Origin: Streptomyces griseoruber
GTDB taxonomy: Bacteria > Actinomycetota > Actinomycetes > Streptomycetales > Streptomycetaceae
NCBI RefSeq assembly: GCF_001514205.1
Contig: NZ_KQ948765.1
Location: 63,862-127,861, forward strand
Direction of reading: 5' to 3'
DNA: 64,000 bases
The number at the start of each line of letters is the position of its first letter. The first letter of the stretch is position 1. Both the position numbers and the translations under genes were made by a program. The notes beneath the pieces are model-generated. The model saw nothing but the letters and a program-made list of their open reading frames with translations. It ran no database searches and was not told the DNA's origin. Of the stretch, positions 32,651-41,687 are shown piece after piece.

Positions 32651-33091
32651 TCATCCCACGTCCCACAGGAACCGGTGGGTGTGGATGGCGAAGTAGGGGA
32701 AGGACTGGACGCCGCTGACGCCCTCGATGGGCCGCACGGTGTCGTTGACGAAGTCGAGCAGGTCCTTCGCGGTGGGGCTGACCACCTCGGCGAACAGGTC
32801 GAAGCCGCCCGAGGTGAGCACCGAGTACACCACCTCGGGGTGGGCGGCCAGCGCGTCGGCGACCGGGCGCGGATCGCCGTCGACGGTGATGCCGAGGAGC
32901 GCCATGGCCTGGCCGCCCATGGCCATCGGGTCGGTGACGCCGACGACCTGCACGGCACGGGAGTCCAGCAGCCGTTGCAGCCGCTGGCGGGCGGCGGAGG
33001 CGGACAGGCCGACCCGGGGGCCGAGGTCGGCGTACGCGATGCGTCCGTCGGTCTGGAGTTCGCGCAGGATGGCCCGGTCGATGTCGTCCAT
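32651..33091 (-). CDS. Lrp/AsnC family transcriptional regulator
   Basis: A 146-aa regulator of normal family length. Residues 1-50 are the winged helix-turn-helix (MDDIDRAILRELQTDGRIAY, LGPRVGLSASAARQRLQRLL). Residues 65-140 are the RAM effector domain (MALLGITVDGDPRPVADALA, VVYSVLTSGGFDLFAEVV). Members respond to amino acids. It lies 16 bases downstream of an aminotransferase gene, so control of this amino-acid-related operon is likely, probably through the 13-bp inverted repeat at 34531-34570. This is the usual arrangement of a locally acting Lrp/AsnC protein. Confidence 0.93.
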   Translation of the reverse strand: MDDIDRAILRELQTDGRIAYADLGPRVGLSASAARQRLQRLLDSRAVQVVGVTDPMAMGGQAMALLGITVDGDPRPVADALAAHPEVVYSVLTSGGFDLFAEVVSPTAKDLLDFVNDTVRPIEGVSGVQSFPYFAIHTHRFLWDVG

Positions 33092-33107
33092 GTCCCTCTT
33101 CGTGGTC

Positions 33108-34457
33108 TCAGCCGGCCAGTTCGGCCAGGGCGGCGGCGAACAGCTCGGTGTGGGTGTCGACGTCCTGCTCGGTGGTGTCGGGGCACATCAGGGCCATGCT
33201 GTGGAACGGGGTGAGGAGGATGCCCCGGTTGGCGAGGTAGAGGTGCAGGTAGTCCTCCAGCTCGCTGTCGCCGGCCGCCGCGGCCTCGGTGCCGGTGCGG
33301 GGCGCGGGGTCGGTGAAGCGGTACTCGGTACGGGCGCCGAGACGGCTGACCGACCAGGGCAGGGCATGGGCGTCGATGCCGGCGCGGACGCCCGCCTCGA
33401 AGCGCTCGGACAGGGTGTGCATGCGGGTGAACGCCGCGTCGGTGAGGACGTGTTCGAGGGTGGCGCGGGTCGCGGCGACGGAGAGCGCGTTGCCCGCGAG
33501 GGTGCCTCCGACCCCGCCCATGTCGACGAGGTCCAGGTCGGCGCGGCCCAGCAGCCGGTCGGCGAGGTCCGCGGAGAGGCCGTAGGCGCCGGCGGGGATG
33601 CCGCCGGCGATGGCCTTGCCGATGGTCAGCACATCCGGTTCCAGGCCCCAGGCGGCGGTGCAGCCGCCCGGTCCGGCGGAGAAGGTGTGCGTCTCGTCGT
33701 TGATCAGCAGCGTGCCGTGCCGACGGGTCAGTTCGCGCACGCCCTCCAGATAGCCGGGCTCGGGCAGGACGATGCCGATGTTGGTGAGCGCGGGTTCCAT
33801 CAGTACGGCGGCCACGTCGCCGTGGGCGAGTTCGCGCTCCAGGTGGTCCAGGTCGTTGAACTCGGCGACCCGGCTGGTGAGGGTGACGTCGCAGGGAGCG
33901 CCCACGTTTCCGGGGCGGGGGACGCCGTGGCCGTCGGGGCCGGTCACGATCAGGGACTCGTCGACGCTGCCGTGGTAGCAGTAGCTGTTGACCAGGATCT
34001 TCGGACGGCCGGTGACGGCCCGGGCGAGGCGGATCGCCCAGCGGTTGGCGTCGGTGGCGGTGAGCGCGAAGCTCCAGCGGGTGGGACCGAAGCGGCGGGT
34101 CAGCTCGGCGCCGACCCATTCGGCGTCCTCGGTGGGCAGCATCGCGGTCGCACCGCCGAGGGTGGCGAAGCGGCGCTGCACGGCGTCGGCGACGGCGGCC
34201 GGCGAGTGGCCCGCCATGGCGCCGGTGTCGCCGAGACAGAAGTCGATGTACTCGTGCCCGTCGACGTCCCGGACCCGGGCGCCCCGCGCGGACTCCAGGT
34301 ACCGGGGGAAGGCGCCGGCCGTCTTGTTCATCCAGGTCATCGGCACCCGGCCGAAGAGATGATCGGCACGGGCGTAGGCCTCCCGGGAGCGGGGGTTGCG
34401 CCGCTCGGCGTCCGCGCTCTCGCGGGCCAGGAGATGACGGAGTCGGGCACGGTCCAT
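33108..34457 (-). CDS. Class III PLP-dependent aminotransferase
   Basis: A 449-aa enzyme of the acetylornithine/glutamate-1-semialdehyde aminotransferase group. The ATG at 34457 has CAGGGA upstream. Key parts are VDGHEYIDFCLGDTGAMAGHSP near residue 60 (split: DGHEYIDFCLGD), INDETHTFSAGPGG around 235, and LTIGKAIAGGIPAG with the PLP lysine at 281. The GDTGAMAGH motif and the MNKTAGAFPRYLESARGARV start are like glutamate-1-semialdehyde aminomutase-type proteins, but the neighbours (Lrp, flavin reductase) are not haem genes, so an amino-acid or amine transaminase is more likely. The substrate is undetermined. It heads a three-gene operon. Confidence 0.9.
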   Translation of the reverse strand: MDRARLRHLLARESADAERRNPRSREAYARADHLFGRVPMTWMNKTAGAFPRYLESARGARVRDVDGHEYIDFCLGDTGAMAGHSPAAVADAVQRRFATLGGATAMLPTEDAEWVGAELTRRFGPTRWSFALTATDANRWAIRLARAVTGRPKILVNSYCYHGSVDESLIVTGPDGHGVPRPGNVGAPCDVTLTSRVAEFNDLDHLERELAHGDVAAVLMEPALTNIGIVLPEPGYLEGVRELTRRHGTLLINDETHTFSAGPGGCTAAWGLEPDVLTIGKAIAGGIPAGAYGLSADLADRLLGRADLDLVDMGGVGGTLAGNALSVAATRATLEHVLTDAAFTRMHTLSERFEAGVRAGIDAHALPWSVSRLGARTEYRFTDPAPRTGTEAAAAGDSELEDYLHLYLANRGILLTPFHSMALMCPDTTEQDVDTHTELFAAALAELAG

Positions 34458-34530
34458 GGCACATCCCTGGTCGAAACGGGCGACTGAATGTGATGAATCT
34501 ACGGTCGTCAGCGCCACGACGGCAAGCACT

Positions 34531-34570
34531 GACGCTCGATTCGTTCGTGACGACAATCGAATCGAGCGTC
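34531..34570. promoter_or_regulatory. 13-bp perfect inverted repeat upstream of the aminotransferase operon
   Basis: GACGCTCGATTCG (34531-34543) and CGAATCGAGCGTC (34558-34570) are perfect inverted copies with a 14-base spacer, starting 74 bases before the aminotransferase ATG. The arms are AT-richer than the surroundings. The Lrp/AsnC protein encoded in the same operon is the obvious candidate to bind it. Confidence 0.6.
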
Positions 34571-34893
34571 GATCGGCGGATCCCGGGGGTGGCCATCGCG
34601 ACGATCGTGCGCGATCATGAACGGTGCCGAACCGGTCATTGCGGGTCGGCGCGAAGAGGCGAGAGACGAAGGTCACGAATACGTATCGGACATTTAACAC
34701 TTCAATCTTCACACCAGTCACACATGTTGGTTAGGTTTGCGCCCGGACCGCACGATCGACTCCGGCGAACGAACGCCGGGTCAGGCGGCCCAACAGCCCG
34801 ACAGGGCATTGAGCTTGGGGCACCCCCTCCGTGGGGTCGCCCGGATCCGCGGGCCGGTAGGGCCCGGCGGAGCACGGAAGGAGTACGTCTTCC
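34571..34893 (+). other. Intergenic leader before the NlpC/P60 gene
   Basis: This 323-bp gap has no convincing gene. It contains a relatively AT-rich stretch near 34680-34735 that may hold the promoter, then a 6-bp GC stem (34762-34767 with 34774-34779, loop AACGAA) and several G/C runs before the ribosome site GGAAGGAG at 34876-34883. The long untranslated leader may be structured, but I cannot match it to a known riboswitch. Confidence 0.4.
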
Positions 34894-37278
34894 ATGGCGA
34901 CGGACGTCGGCGAGCCGAGCCGGGCGGAGATCCAGCAGGCGGTCAACGCGCTGTACGACCGGGCCGAGAGCGACACCGGGAAGTACAACGTGACGCGCGC
35001 CCAGGCCGGCGGCCGCCGGTCCGGTGTCTCCCTGGCGCGCGGCGGACGCGGGTCCGACCCGTCGACCGACGCCATGACCCGGAAGTGGTTCGACGTCGCG
35101 CGCGGCGGCATCGGTCCCACCGTGGCCGCCGTTCTCCCGGCCGACCGGATGCCGGCCCGTCCCATCGGCGGACCCGCCGGTCCCCGGGTGCCGAAGGAGC
35201 TGGAGGAGGCGTTCGAGAAGCGGGAGCCGCGAGCCCTGGAGTCGGGCCGACGGCTCGAACTCGAGGCACCCGCGCGGCAGGTCCCGGAGCTCCCGGCACG
35301 GGCCCTCGCCGCGCTGCCGCCCGCGCCCCAGCCGATGCCCGCGGCGCCCCGGCCCGCCCCCGCGGCCCTGGAACCCGCACCGCCGCAGCCGTCCCAGCAG
35401 TCGCCCGCAGCGACGATGGCGATGCCGATGGTGCCGCAGCAGATGGCACCTCAGTCGATGGCACCCCCGTCGATGACACCCCAGCAGATGGTGCCGCAGA
35501 CGATGGCGATGCCGATGGTGCCGCAGACGATGGCCGGGCAGCAGCCGATGGCGCCACAGCCGATGGCGCCACAGCCCATGGCCCCGCAGCCCATGGCGAC
35601 TCAGGCCACGCCCCCTCAGGCCATGGCGGCCCAGCCCATGGCGACTCAGCAGATGAGACCCCCGGCCACCCCCGTGGCGCGGCCCGGGGACACCGCGGCG
35701 CAACAGGCGTACCGCGCCGAGGCCACGGCCGCGTGGGCGGGCCAGAGCACGTCCTCGCAGCCCCTCCTGAGCTCCGACACAGGCCCGCAGCCGGTGGTGG
35801 GCGGCACGGACCAGATGCCCGAGGCCAAGATCATGACTCCGGGGGCCGGCAAGGCGGCGGCCAGGGGCGCGAGACCCGCGCCCGCCTTCCAGACGTCCGA
35901 ATTCGGCGCGTCGAAGCCCGCGTTCAGCTTCCCGATGCCCGAAGTCGATCCCACGACCGGCACGTTCATCCTCCCGGACTTCGACGCTCCGGCCCCCGCG
36001 CCGGCGGCAGCACCCGCCCCGAGCGCCCCCGCGCCGCAGGCCGGGCCGGGTACCGGTTCGTTCGCCTTCCCGATGCCGGACGCGGGCAACGCCACACCGG
36101 CCCCGGGCACCCCGATGCCCCAACCGGGCCCTGGAACCGGCTCGTTCACCTTCCCCATGCCGGACGCCGCCCCGGCACCCGCACCGGCACAGAACGGCCC
36201 CGCGAGCGGTTCGTTCAGCTTCCCCATGCCCGGCGCCGCCACCGCCACACCTGCCCCCGGCACCCCGATGCCCACCGGCGGCATGCCGACCCCCGGGGCC
36301 GGTGCGGTCTTCCCGCCGTCCGAATTCGGTGTCGCGCAGCCGCCGTTCAGCTTCCCGTACCCCGAGGCCGCGCCCTCCGCCGGTGTCCCGATGGCCCCGG
36401 CCGGCCCCATGACCGGCTCGTTCGCCTTCCCCATGCCCGACGCGGGCATGGGCACTCCCCCGGCCGGTACCCCGATGCCGCAGGCAGGTCCCGGGACACC
36501 GCCGAACGGCACGCTCATGCCCGAAGCGGTCCCGGCCGCCCCCGTGCCCGCCCCGGGCTTCCCCGCTCCCGAACTCGTGGGTGCCGCCGCCATGACCGGT
36601 TTCCCGGCTCCTGCGGCCACCATGGCGGGCCCGATGCCGGGTATGACCGGAGCGATGCCCGGCATGACCGGAGCGATGCCCGGCATGGCCGCCGCGATGC
36701 CCGGCATGGCGGCCCCGGCTCCGGCCATGGCAGCCGCCCCCATGGCCGCGCCCATGCCCACTCCCATGGCACCGCCGGTGGGCGCGCTCGCCGAGCCCGC
36801 CTTCGCGGCCGCCGCACCCGCCCCGGCCGCGGCACCCATGGCCGCAGCCCCCATGCCCACCCCGGCGCCCGTGTCCGCCCCCGCCGGCCCCACCTTCGCC
36901 GGCACCGGCACCGCCTACCTCGGCAAGGCCGACAAGGCGCTCGCCTTCGCGCGGGCGCAGATCGGGCGGCCCTGCCTCCCGGGTGCGACGGGGCCGGAGT
37001 CGTACGACTGCTCCAGCCTCACCCAGGCCGCCTGGCGGGCTGCCGGAGTGACGCTGCCGCGGGTCGCGATCGACCAGGCGAAGGCCTTCACCCGGGTCGG
37101 TCTCGACGAACTGCGCCCCGGTGACCTCGTGTTCTTCCACGACGACCTCAGCCATGTCGGTCTGTGCACGGACGGCGGCATGATGATCCACGCCCCGGGC
37201 CCCGGCGCGGCCATCCGCGAGGAGCCGATCATGGCCGTCGGCGAGGGCACGGTCCGGGGCGCCGTACGGCCCGCGTGA
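34894..37278 (+). CDS. NlpC/P60 (C40) peptidase with long low-complexity segments
   Basis: A 794-aa protein. The ATG has GGAAGGAG ten bases upstream. The N-terminus (MATDVGEPSRAEIQQAVNAL, then residues to about 110) is helical and lacks a recognisable signal peptide. Residues about 120-255 are Pro/Ala/Met/Gln-rich with repeated MAPQP units (near 219-253). Residues about 330-640 repeat GTGSFAFPMPDAG-like units and PMPGMTGA units. The C-terminal 120 residues are the NlpC/P60 domain with catalytic C706 (YDCSSL), H754 (LSHVG) and H766 (MIHAPG). It should cleave D-Glu-meso-DAP-type bonds in peptidoglycan, but its export route is not evident. The repeats may extend the enzyme through the wall. Confidence 0.88.
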   Translation: MATDVGEPSRAEIQQAVNALYDRAESDTGKYNVTRAQAGGRRSGVSLARGGRGSDPSTDAMTRKWFDVARGGIGPTVAAVLPADRMPARPIGGPAGPRVPKELEEAFEKREPRALESGRRLELEAPARQVPELPARALAALPPAPQPMPAAPRPAPAALEPAPPQPSQQSPAATMAMPMVPQQMAPQSMAPPSMTPQQMVPQTMAMPMVPQTMAGQQPMAPQPMAPQPMAPQPMATQATPPQAMAAQPMATQQMRPPATPVARPGDTAAQQAYRAEATAAWAGQSTSSQPLLSSDTGPQPVVGGTDQMPEAKIMTPGAGKAAARGARPAPAFQTSEFGASKPAFSFPMPEVDPTTGTFILPDFDAPAPAPAAAPAPSAPAPQAGPGTGSFAFPMPDAGNATPAPGTPMPQPGPGTGSFTFPMPDAAPAPAPAQNGPASGSFSFPMPGAATATPAPGTPMPTGGMPTPGAGAVFPPSEFGVAQPPFSFPYPEAAPSAGVPMAPAGPMTGSFAFPMPDAGMGTPPAGTPMPQAGPGTPPNGTLMPEAVPAAPVPAPGFPAPELVGAAAMTGFPAPAATMAGPMPGMTGAMPGMTGAMPGMAAAMPGMAAPAPAMAAAPMAAPMPTPMAPPVGALAEPAFAAAAPAPAAAPMAAAPMPTPAPVSAPAGPTFAGTGTAYLGKADKALAFARAQIGRPCLPGATGPESYDCSSLTQAAWRAAGVTLPRVAIDQAKAFTRVGLDELRPGDLVFFHDDLSHVGLCTDGGMMIHAPGPGAAIREEPIMAVGEGTVRGAVRPA

Positions 37279-37332
37279 GGTGACCGACCCCGCGTCCTCG
37301 CCGTCCCCCCGTCCGACTCCCCCGCCGGCAGA

Positions 37333-37363
37333 GCGCGCATGGCCGGAAGAAGGCCATCGCGCG
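37333..37363 (+). terminator. Hairpin downstream of the NlpC/P60 gene
   Basis: ATGGCC (37339-37344) pairs with GGCCAT (37352-37357) around GGAAGAA, and the flanking GCGC runs extend the stem with a one-base bulge. It lies 55 bases after the stop and before the P450 ribosome site. No T run follows. Confidence 0.45.
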
Positions 37364-37414
37364 GTCGGTCGCCGCCGTCACACTGGCATGGCCGTGTGAG
37401 GGGAGGGGGTCCCG

Positions 37415-38593
37415 GTGGGGGACGTACCGGAGAGCGTGCGGAAGGTGGACCGGGGGGCGGGGCCGCCCGGCTGTCCGGTGAGCCGTGCGGCGGACGGAAG
37501 CTGGGTCGTGCACGGGTACCCGGCCGCCCGTGAGGTGCTGCGCAGCACGGACACGGTCCAGGCCGGCCTTGGGATCGAGACGGTGGAGAAACTGCCCCGG
37601 CGCATCCGGCGGCCCGTGCTGTACCGGGACGGGCCGGAGCACCGGGAGCAGCGGCGGCAGACAGCGCGGTTCTTCACGCCCCGTCGGGTGGACGAGCACT
37701 ACCGCGCGCTCATGACGAGGGTCGCCGTGGAGCAGGTGGCGGCGCTGCGGGCGGCCGGTACCGCGCAGTTGTCCGACCTGGGTTTCACCATGGCGATCGA
37801 GGTGGTGCGGGAGATCATCGGGCTCACGCACAGCCGCCCAGGGCTGAAGCGGCGGCTGGAGCGGTTCTTCCCCGAGGAGTTCGGGCGGCCGGGGCTGACC
37901 AGTGTGCGCGGTCTGTACTGGACCCTGCGGGGCAACGCGAACTGGCTGGCGATCCATCTCGCCGACGTCCGCCCGGCGATCCGCGCGCACCGGCGCCGGG
38001 AGCGGGACGACCTGATCTCGCATCTGCTGGCCGAGGGCTGCTCGGAGGCCGAGATCCTCGGCGAGTGCCTGACGTACGCGGCGGCCGGCATGGTCACCAC
38101 ACGGGAGTTCATCTCCGTGGCCGCCTGGCATCTGTTCGGCGACCCGGGGCTGCTGGAGCGCTACCGGGCGGCGGACGAGGCGGAGCGGCTGGCGCTGTTG
38201 CAGGAGATCCTGCGGCTGGAGCCCGTCGTCGGGCGGCTGGCCCGCCGGGCCACCGCGCCGCTGACGGTCGGCGGGACGCGGATGGCGGCCGGTGAGCTGA
38301 TCACGGTGCACGTGGACGAGGCCAACGCCGATCCCGAGGTGGCGGGCGACGGCCCCTGTCTGCTGCGCCCCGGCCGGGCGATGGAGCAGGGCGCGGGCGC
38401 GGCCGGGCTCGCCTTCGGGGACGGCGCCCACCGCTGTCCGGGCGCCTCCGTCGCCGTACTGGAGGCGGACGTCCTGCTCAGCCGGCTGTTCGCGCTCGAC
38501 GGGCTGCGGATGACCGGCGTACCGCGGGTGTCGTTCAAGGACGAGATCGGCGGCTACGAGATCAGGAATCTGGCGGTGACCGTCCCGGCGTGA
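37415..38593 (+). CDS. Cytochrome P450
   Basis: A 392-aa class I bacterial P450. GTG 37415 follows GAGGGGAGGGGG. The haem-binding loop is FGDGAHRCPGA with ligand C341. The K-helix E-x-x-R is EILR (near 266-269). The I-helix reads AAGMVTTRE (223-231), where the usual acid of AGxDTT/AGxETT is replaced by valine, which may change oxygen activation. The protein starts with a short RGAGPPGCPVSRAADGSWVV segment typical of this group. There is no ferredoxin gene alongside; FprA at 54754 could supply electrons through an unlinked ferredoxin. The substrate is unknown. Confidence 0.93.
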   Translation: MGDVPESVRKVDRGAGPPGCPVSRAADGSWVVHGYPAAREVLRSTDTVQAGLGIETVEKLPRRIRRPVLYRDGPEHREQRRQTARFFTPRRVDEHYRALMTRVAVEQVAALRAAGTAQLSDLGFTMAIEVVREIIGLTHSRPGLKRRLERFFPEEFGRPGLTSVRGLYWTLRGNANWLAIHLADVRPAIRAHRRRERDDLISHLLAEGCSEAEILGECLTYAAAGMVTTREFISVAAWHLFGDPGLLERYRAADEAERLALLQEILRLEPVVGRLARRATAPLTVGGTRMAAGELITVHVDEANADPEVAGDGPCLLRPGRAMEQGAGAAGLAFGDGAHRCPGASVAVLEADVLLSRLFALDGLRMTGVPRVSFKDEIGGYEIRNLAVTVPA

Positions 38594-38609
38594 CCTGCGG
38601 GCGGCCGCG

Positions 38610-38918
<309 letters not shown>

Positions 38919-39027
38919 TCACCTGGCGTGAACTGGTCACCGCGATACGGCGCATTCGTCCGTCGGCCCCCGTCCGAAGTGCGAGGATGCCCGGGATCCG
39001 CTCACCACGAGGCAAAGGGGCCGGGAC

Positions 39028-39663
39028 TTGGCAGGCGAGGACGACGAGCGGCACGCGGCGGCGGTGTTCGACGCGCTGGGGTCCGCATACGAGAAGGCGT
39101 TCGCACACTCGGAGGCGCACCGCAGGTCCCTGGAGTGGCTGCTCGGGCGGCTCGCGCCCGGCAGCACGGTCCTGGACGTCGGCAGCGGCACGGGCCGGCC
39201 CACGGCCGCGACCCTCGTGGCGGCGGGCCACGACGTCCTCGGCGTCGACGTCTCCCCGGTCATGGTCGGGCTCGCCGGACAGCGGGTGCCCGGGGCGAGC
39301 TTCCGGTGCGCCGACGTACGGGACCTCCCGCTGGAGGAGGGCTCGTTCCACGCGGTCTGCGTCTACTTCTCGCTGCTCCAGATGGACCGCGCGGAACAGT
39401 CCGGGCTGATCGGCCGTCTCGCGCGGGCGCTGCGGCCGGGAGGCAGTCTGGTGCTGGCCACCGTGCCGCTGGACGTGGAGGGCGTGGACACGGTGTTCAT
39501 GGGCCGGCCGGTCCGGGTCACCAGCTTCGCCGGGGAGGCTCTCGTCGAGGTGGTCCGGGCGGCCGGACTGACCGTGCTGGCCGAGGAGGACACACTGTTC
39601 ACCCCCGACCATCCGGACGCCGTGCCCGAACCCCACCTCTTCCTGTACTGCGGCCGGGACTAG
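39028..39663 (+). CDS. SAM-dependent methyltransferase (class I)
   Basis: A 211-aa protein starting at TTG 39028, with AAAGGGG eight bases upstream. Motif I is VLDVGSGTGRPTAATL (residues about 50-65), followed by GVDVSPVMVGLA (motif II) and FRCADVRDLPLEEGSFHAV (motif III region), then LARALRPGGSLVLAT (the post-motif III strand). This is the Methyltransf_11/25 fold acting on a small molecule; the substrate is not evident. The 244-bp gap upstream (38784-39027) contains the promoters for this gene and the small divergent Cys gene. The gene is convergent with the PAP2 phosphatase. Confidence 0.9.
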   Translation: MAGEDDERHAAAVFDALGSAYEKAFAHSEAHRRSLEWLLGRLAPGSTVLDVGSGTGRPTAATLVAAGHDVLGVDVSPVMVGLAGQRVPGASFRCADVRDLPLEEGSFHAVCVYFSLLQMDRAEQSGLIGRLARALRPGGSLVLATVPLDVEGVDTVFMGRPVRVTSFAGEALVEVVRAAGLTVLAEEDTLFTPDHPDAVPEPHLFLYCGRD

Positions 39664-39691
39664 TGTCGGGCCCCGTCGCCCCGGGGCCCGC

Positions 39692-40264
39692 TCAGCGTTC
39701 CGTGCGGGCGGCGAGGGACAGCACCAGGGCCGCCGAGCCCGTGCCGAGGAGCGCGCCGGCGATGACGTCCCCCGGGTAGTGCACGCCGGTGTGCACCCGG
39801 GAGTAGCCGACCGCGCAGGCGAGCACGCCCAGCGGGACGGCGGCGGCCGGGAGCGCCGGGCCGACGGCGGCGGCGAACGCGACGGCCGAGGCGGTGTGCC
39901 CGGACGGGAAGGACGCCGACGCCGGCATGGGCACATGACGGCCCGGGAACGGCGAGTCCTCGGCCCGGTGCGGCCGCCGCCGCCGTACGAGCCGCTTGCC
40001 GACCAGGTTCGCGGTCGCCGAGGCCACCCCGACGGCGGCCACGCCCAGGACGGCGGCGCGGCGCGAGCGGCCGCCGCACAGAGCCAGTCCGGCGGCGACC
40101 GCGAAGGACAGCTTGGAGTGGTCGGCGGCCGCGGACAGCCGGCGCAGCGCGGTGTCCAGGGTGGGGGTCCGGGTGATGGTGACCGTCTCGTAGAGCGCCT
40201 GGTCCAGGGTGGCGAGGTCGTGAACCAGGTCCGGGGTGGTGAGCTTCGGCAGGCGGTCAGACAT
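39692..40264 (-). CDS. PAP2-family membrane phosphatase
   Basis: A 190-aa polytopic membrane protein with the PAP2 signature: KRLVRRRRPH (K-x6-RP), FPSGHTASAVAF (PSGH) and SRVHTGVHYPGD (SR-x5-H-x3-D). Four to five hydrophobic segments are visible, with the catalytic residues on the outer or luminal side as in phosphatidic-acid or undecaprenyl-pyrophosphate phosphatases. The start ATG 40264 lies inside the end of the upstream lipid-kinase gene (8-base overlap), so the two are coupled. A slightly earlier ATG at 40273 is also possible. Opposing kinase and phosphatase activities on lipids suggest regulated phosphatidate turnover. Confidence 0.9.
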   Translation of the reverse strand: MSDRLPKLTTPDLVHDLATLDQALYETVTITRTPTLDTALRRLSAAADHSKLSFAVAAGLALCGGRSRRAAVLGVAAVGVASATANLVGKRLVRRRRPHRAEDSPFPGRHVPMPASASFPSGHTASAVAFAAAVGPALPAAAVPLGVLACAVGYSRVHTGVHYPGDVIAGALLGTGSAALVLSLAARTER

Positions 40265-41636
40265 CGTAGGCATCCTTGATCGTCCGGGGGTCGTGATGGC
40301 CGAGGGCGAGACGCACGATGCGCCGCCAGTCGACCGTCGGTGGCGCGTAGGCGGCGCCGGGGCGGTGCCGGGGCACCCGGACCCGGAGCAGACTCGGCCG
40401 TACGGTGCACACCACCGGGGTGGGCAGTTCGAGCGCCTCGCCGTCGACGGCCACCGAGATGCGGTCCCGGTCGGCGTCGACGACCACGCGGTGGGAGGTG
40501 AGCGTGGTCAGGCCGCTGGCCCGTTCGCCGAGCAGGGCGAGTTCGGCGGCGTGGGCGGCCCCCTCCACGCGGATCCCGATCACCCCGAGCAGGCCGCCGT
40601 CCAGCCGGGGTCTGCGGCCGCCGCCGAAAGGGTCGGCGCGGGCGTAGGGGTTGTTGCTGACCAGGAGGGCCTGCGGGGCGTGCAGCAGGGTGTCGTCCGC
40701 GCGGACGTCGAGGGTCGGTCCGGCGGCGCCCTGCAACAGGTCGGGCAGGTGCTCCAGGGCGGTGGCGGCCTTGGCGTCGCGGTACTCGGGGTTCTGCACG
40801 ATCTCCGCGTACGCCCCGAAGGAGACGGTGTTGACGAAGGGCCGCCCGTCGACGTCCCCGAGGTCCACGCGGAGCTCGACACCGTGGGTGAGGGCGTCGA
40901 GGCTGAGCGCGGGGTCGGTGCGGTCCAGGCCAAGATCCATCGCGAAGTGGTTGCGGGTGCCGGCCGCGATGACCATGAAGGGCACGTCGTGTTCGGCGGC
41001 GACGGCCGCGACGAGCGCCTGGGTGCCGTCGCCGCCCGCGACACCGAGCAGGTCCGCGCCCTCGGCGACCGCCTTGCGGGCCTCCACGACCGGATCGGTC
41101 CAGCCCTCTCCGGTGCCGAGCAGCACCACCTCGGCGCCCAGCGCCTCGGCGCGCGCCACGAGGTCGTACTTCTCGACCTTCCCGCCGCCCGACCGCACGT
41201 TCATGATCAGGACGGGCCGGCGGGGCGGCGCGACACGACGGCCGTGGGTGCCCTTGGGGCGGCGCAGACTGCGCAGCGACTGACGGGCCGAGGCCAGGGC
41301 GGCTCCCCACAGGGCGAGGGCGCCGACCGCGACCACCCACAGTCCCGAGGTGGCGTACAGGACCAGCACGCCCACGGGCGCGATCACGGCGAGCACCCCG
41401 CCCAGGAACCGGGCACCGCCCCGGCGGGCCAGCACCCACCACACACCGGCCCCGGCGAGGGCGAGACCCGCGAGACCGGTGAGCAGGACGACCCAGCCCC
41501 CGGACCCCGCGCCGCCCGCCACGACCGCCGCGCAGCCGAGCACGAGGACCAGGGCGAGCCGGGCCCATCTGCGTGCGCGGGCGACGGCGTCCTTGCCCGT
41601 CATCCCCGCGGTCCACTTCGAAAGCGTCTCGTTCAC
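40257..41636 (-). CDS. Diacylglycerol kinase-family protein with N-terminal membrane domain
   Basis: A 459-aa protein. About residues 24-120 form four hydrophobic segments (LALVLVLGCAAVVAGG, WVVLLTGLAGLALAGAG, FLGGVLAVIAPVGVLVL, LWVVAVGALALWGAALA). The C-terminal 300 residues are the DAGK catalytic domain: VLIMNVRSGGGKVEKYDLV, the nucleotide loop GVAGGDGTQALVAAV, and GTRNHFAMDLGLDR. It probably phosphorylates a lipid such as diacylglycerol or a sphingoid-like lipid using ATP at the inner face. GTG 41636 has no near ribosome site; ATG 41603 is an alternative start. It overlaps the PAP2 gene. Confidence 0.9.
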   Translation of the reverse strand: MNETLSKWTAGMTGKDAVARARRWARLALVLVLGCAAVVAGGAGSGGWVVLLTGLAGLALAGAGVWWVLARRGGARFLGGVLAVIAPVGVLVLYATSGLWVVAVGALALWGAALASARQSLRSLRRPKGTHGRRVAPPRRPVLIMNVRSGGGKVEKYDLVARAEALGAEVVLLGTGEGWTDPVVEARKAVAEGADLLGVAGGDGTQALVAAVAAEHDVPFMVIAAGTRNHFAMDLGLDRTDPALSLDALTHGVELRVDLGDVDGRPFVNTVSFGAYAEIVQNPEYRDAKAATALEHLPDLLQGAAGPTLDVRADDTLLHAPQALLVSNNPYARADPFGGGRRPRLDGGLLGVIGIRVEGAAHAAELALLGERASGLTTLTSHRVVVDADRDRISVAVDGEALELPTPVVCTVRPSLLRVRVPRHRPGAAYAPPTVDWRRIVRLALGHHDPRTIKDAYDV

Positions 41637-41687
41637 CGTGCGCCCGCCATGCTCCGGGGTCCCCTCGGGTATCTGGACAGCAGTCGG

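Noticed and set aside
34571..34893. A ydaO (c-di-AMP) riboswitch before the NlpC/P60 gene
   Set aside because: Wall hydrolase genes in Streptomyces often have one, but I do not see the conserved GGGGAACC and CCCGACAGCUAACCUCG-type segments in the right order. A CCGACAG string alone is insufficient.
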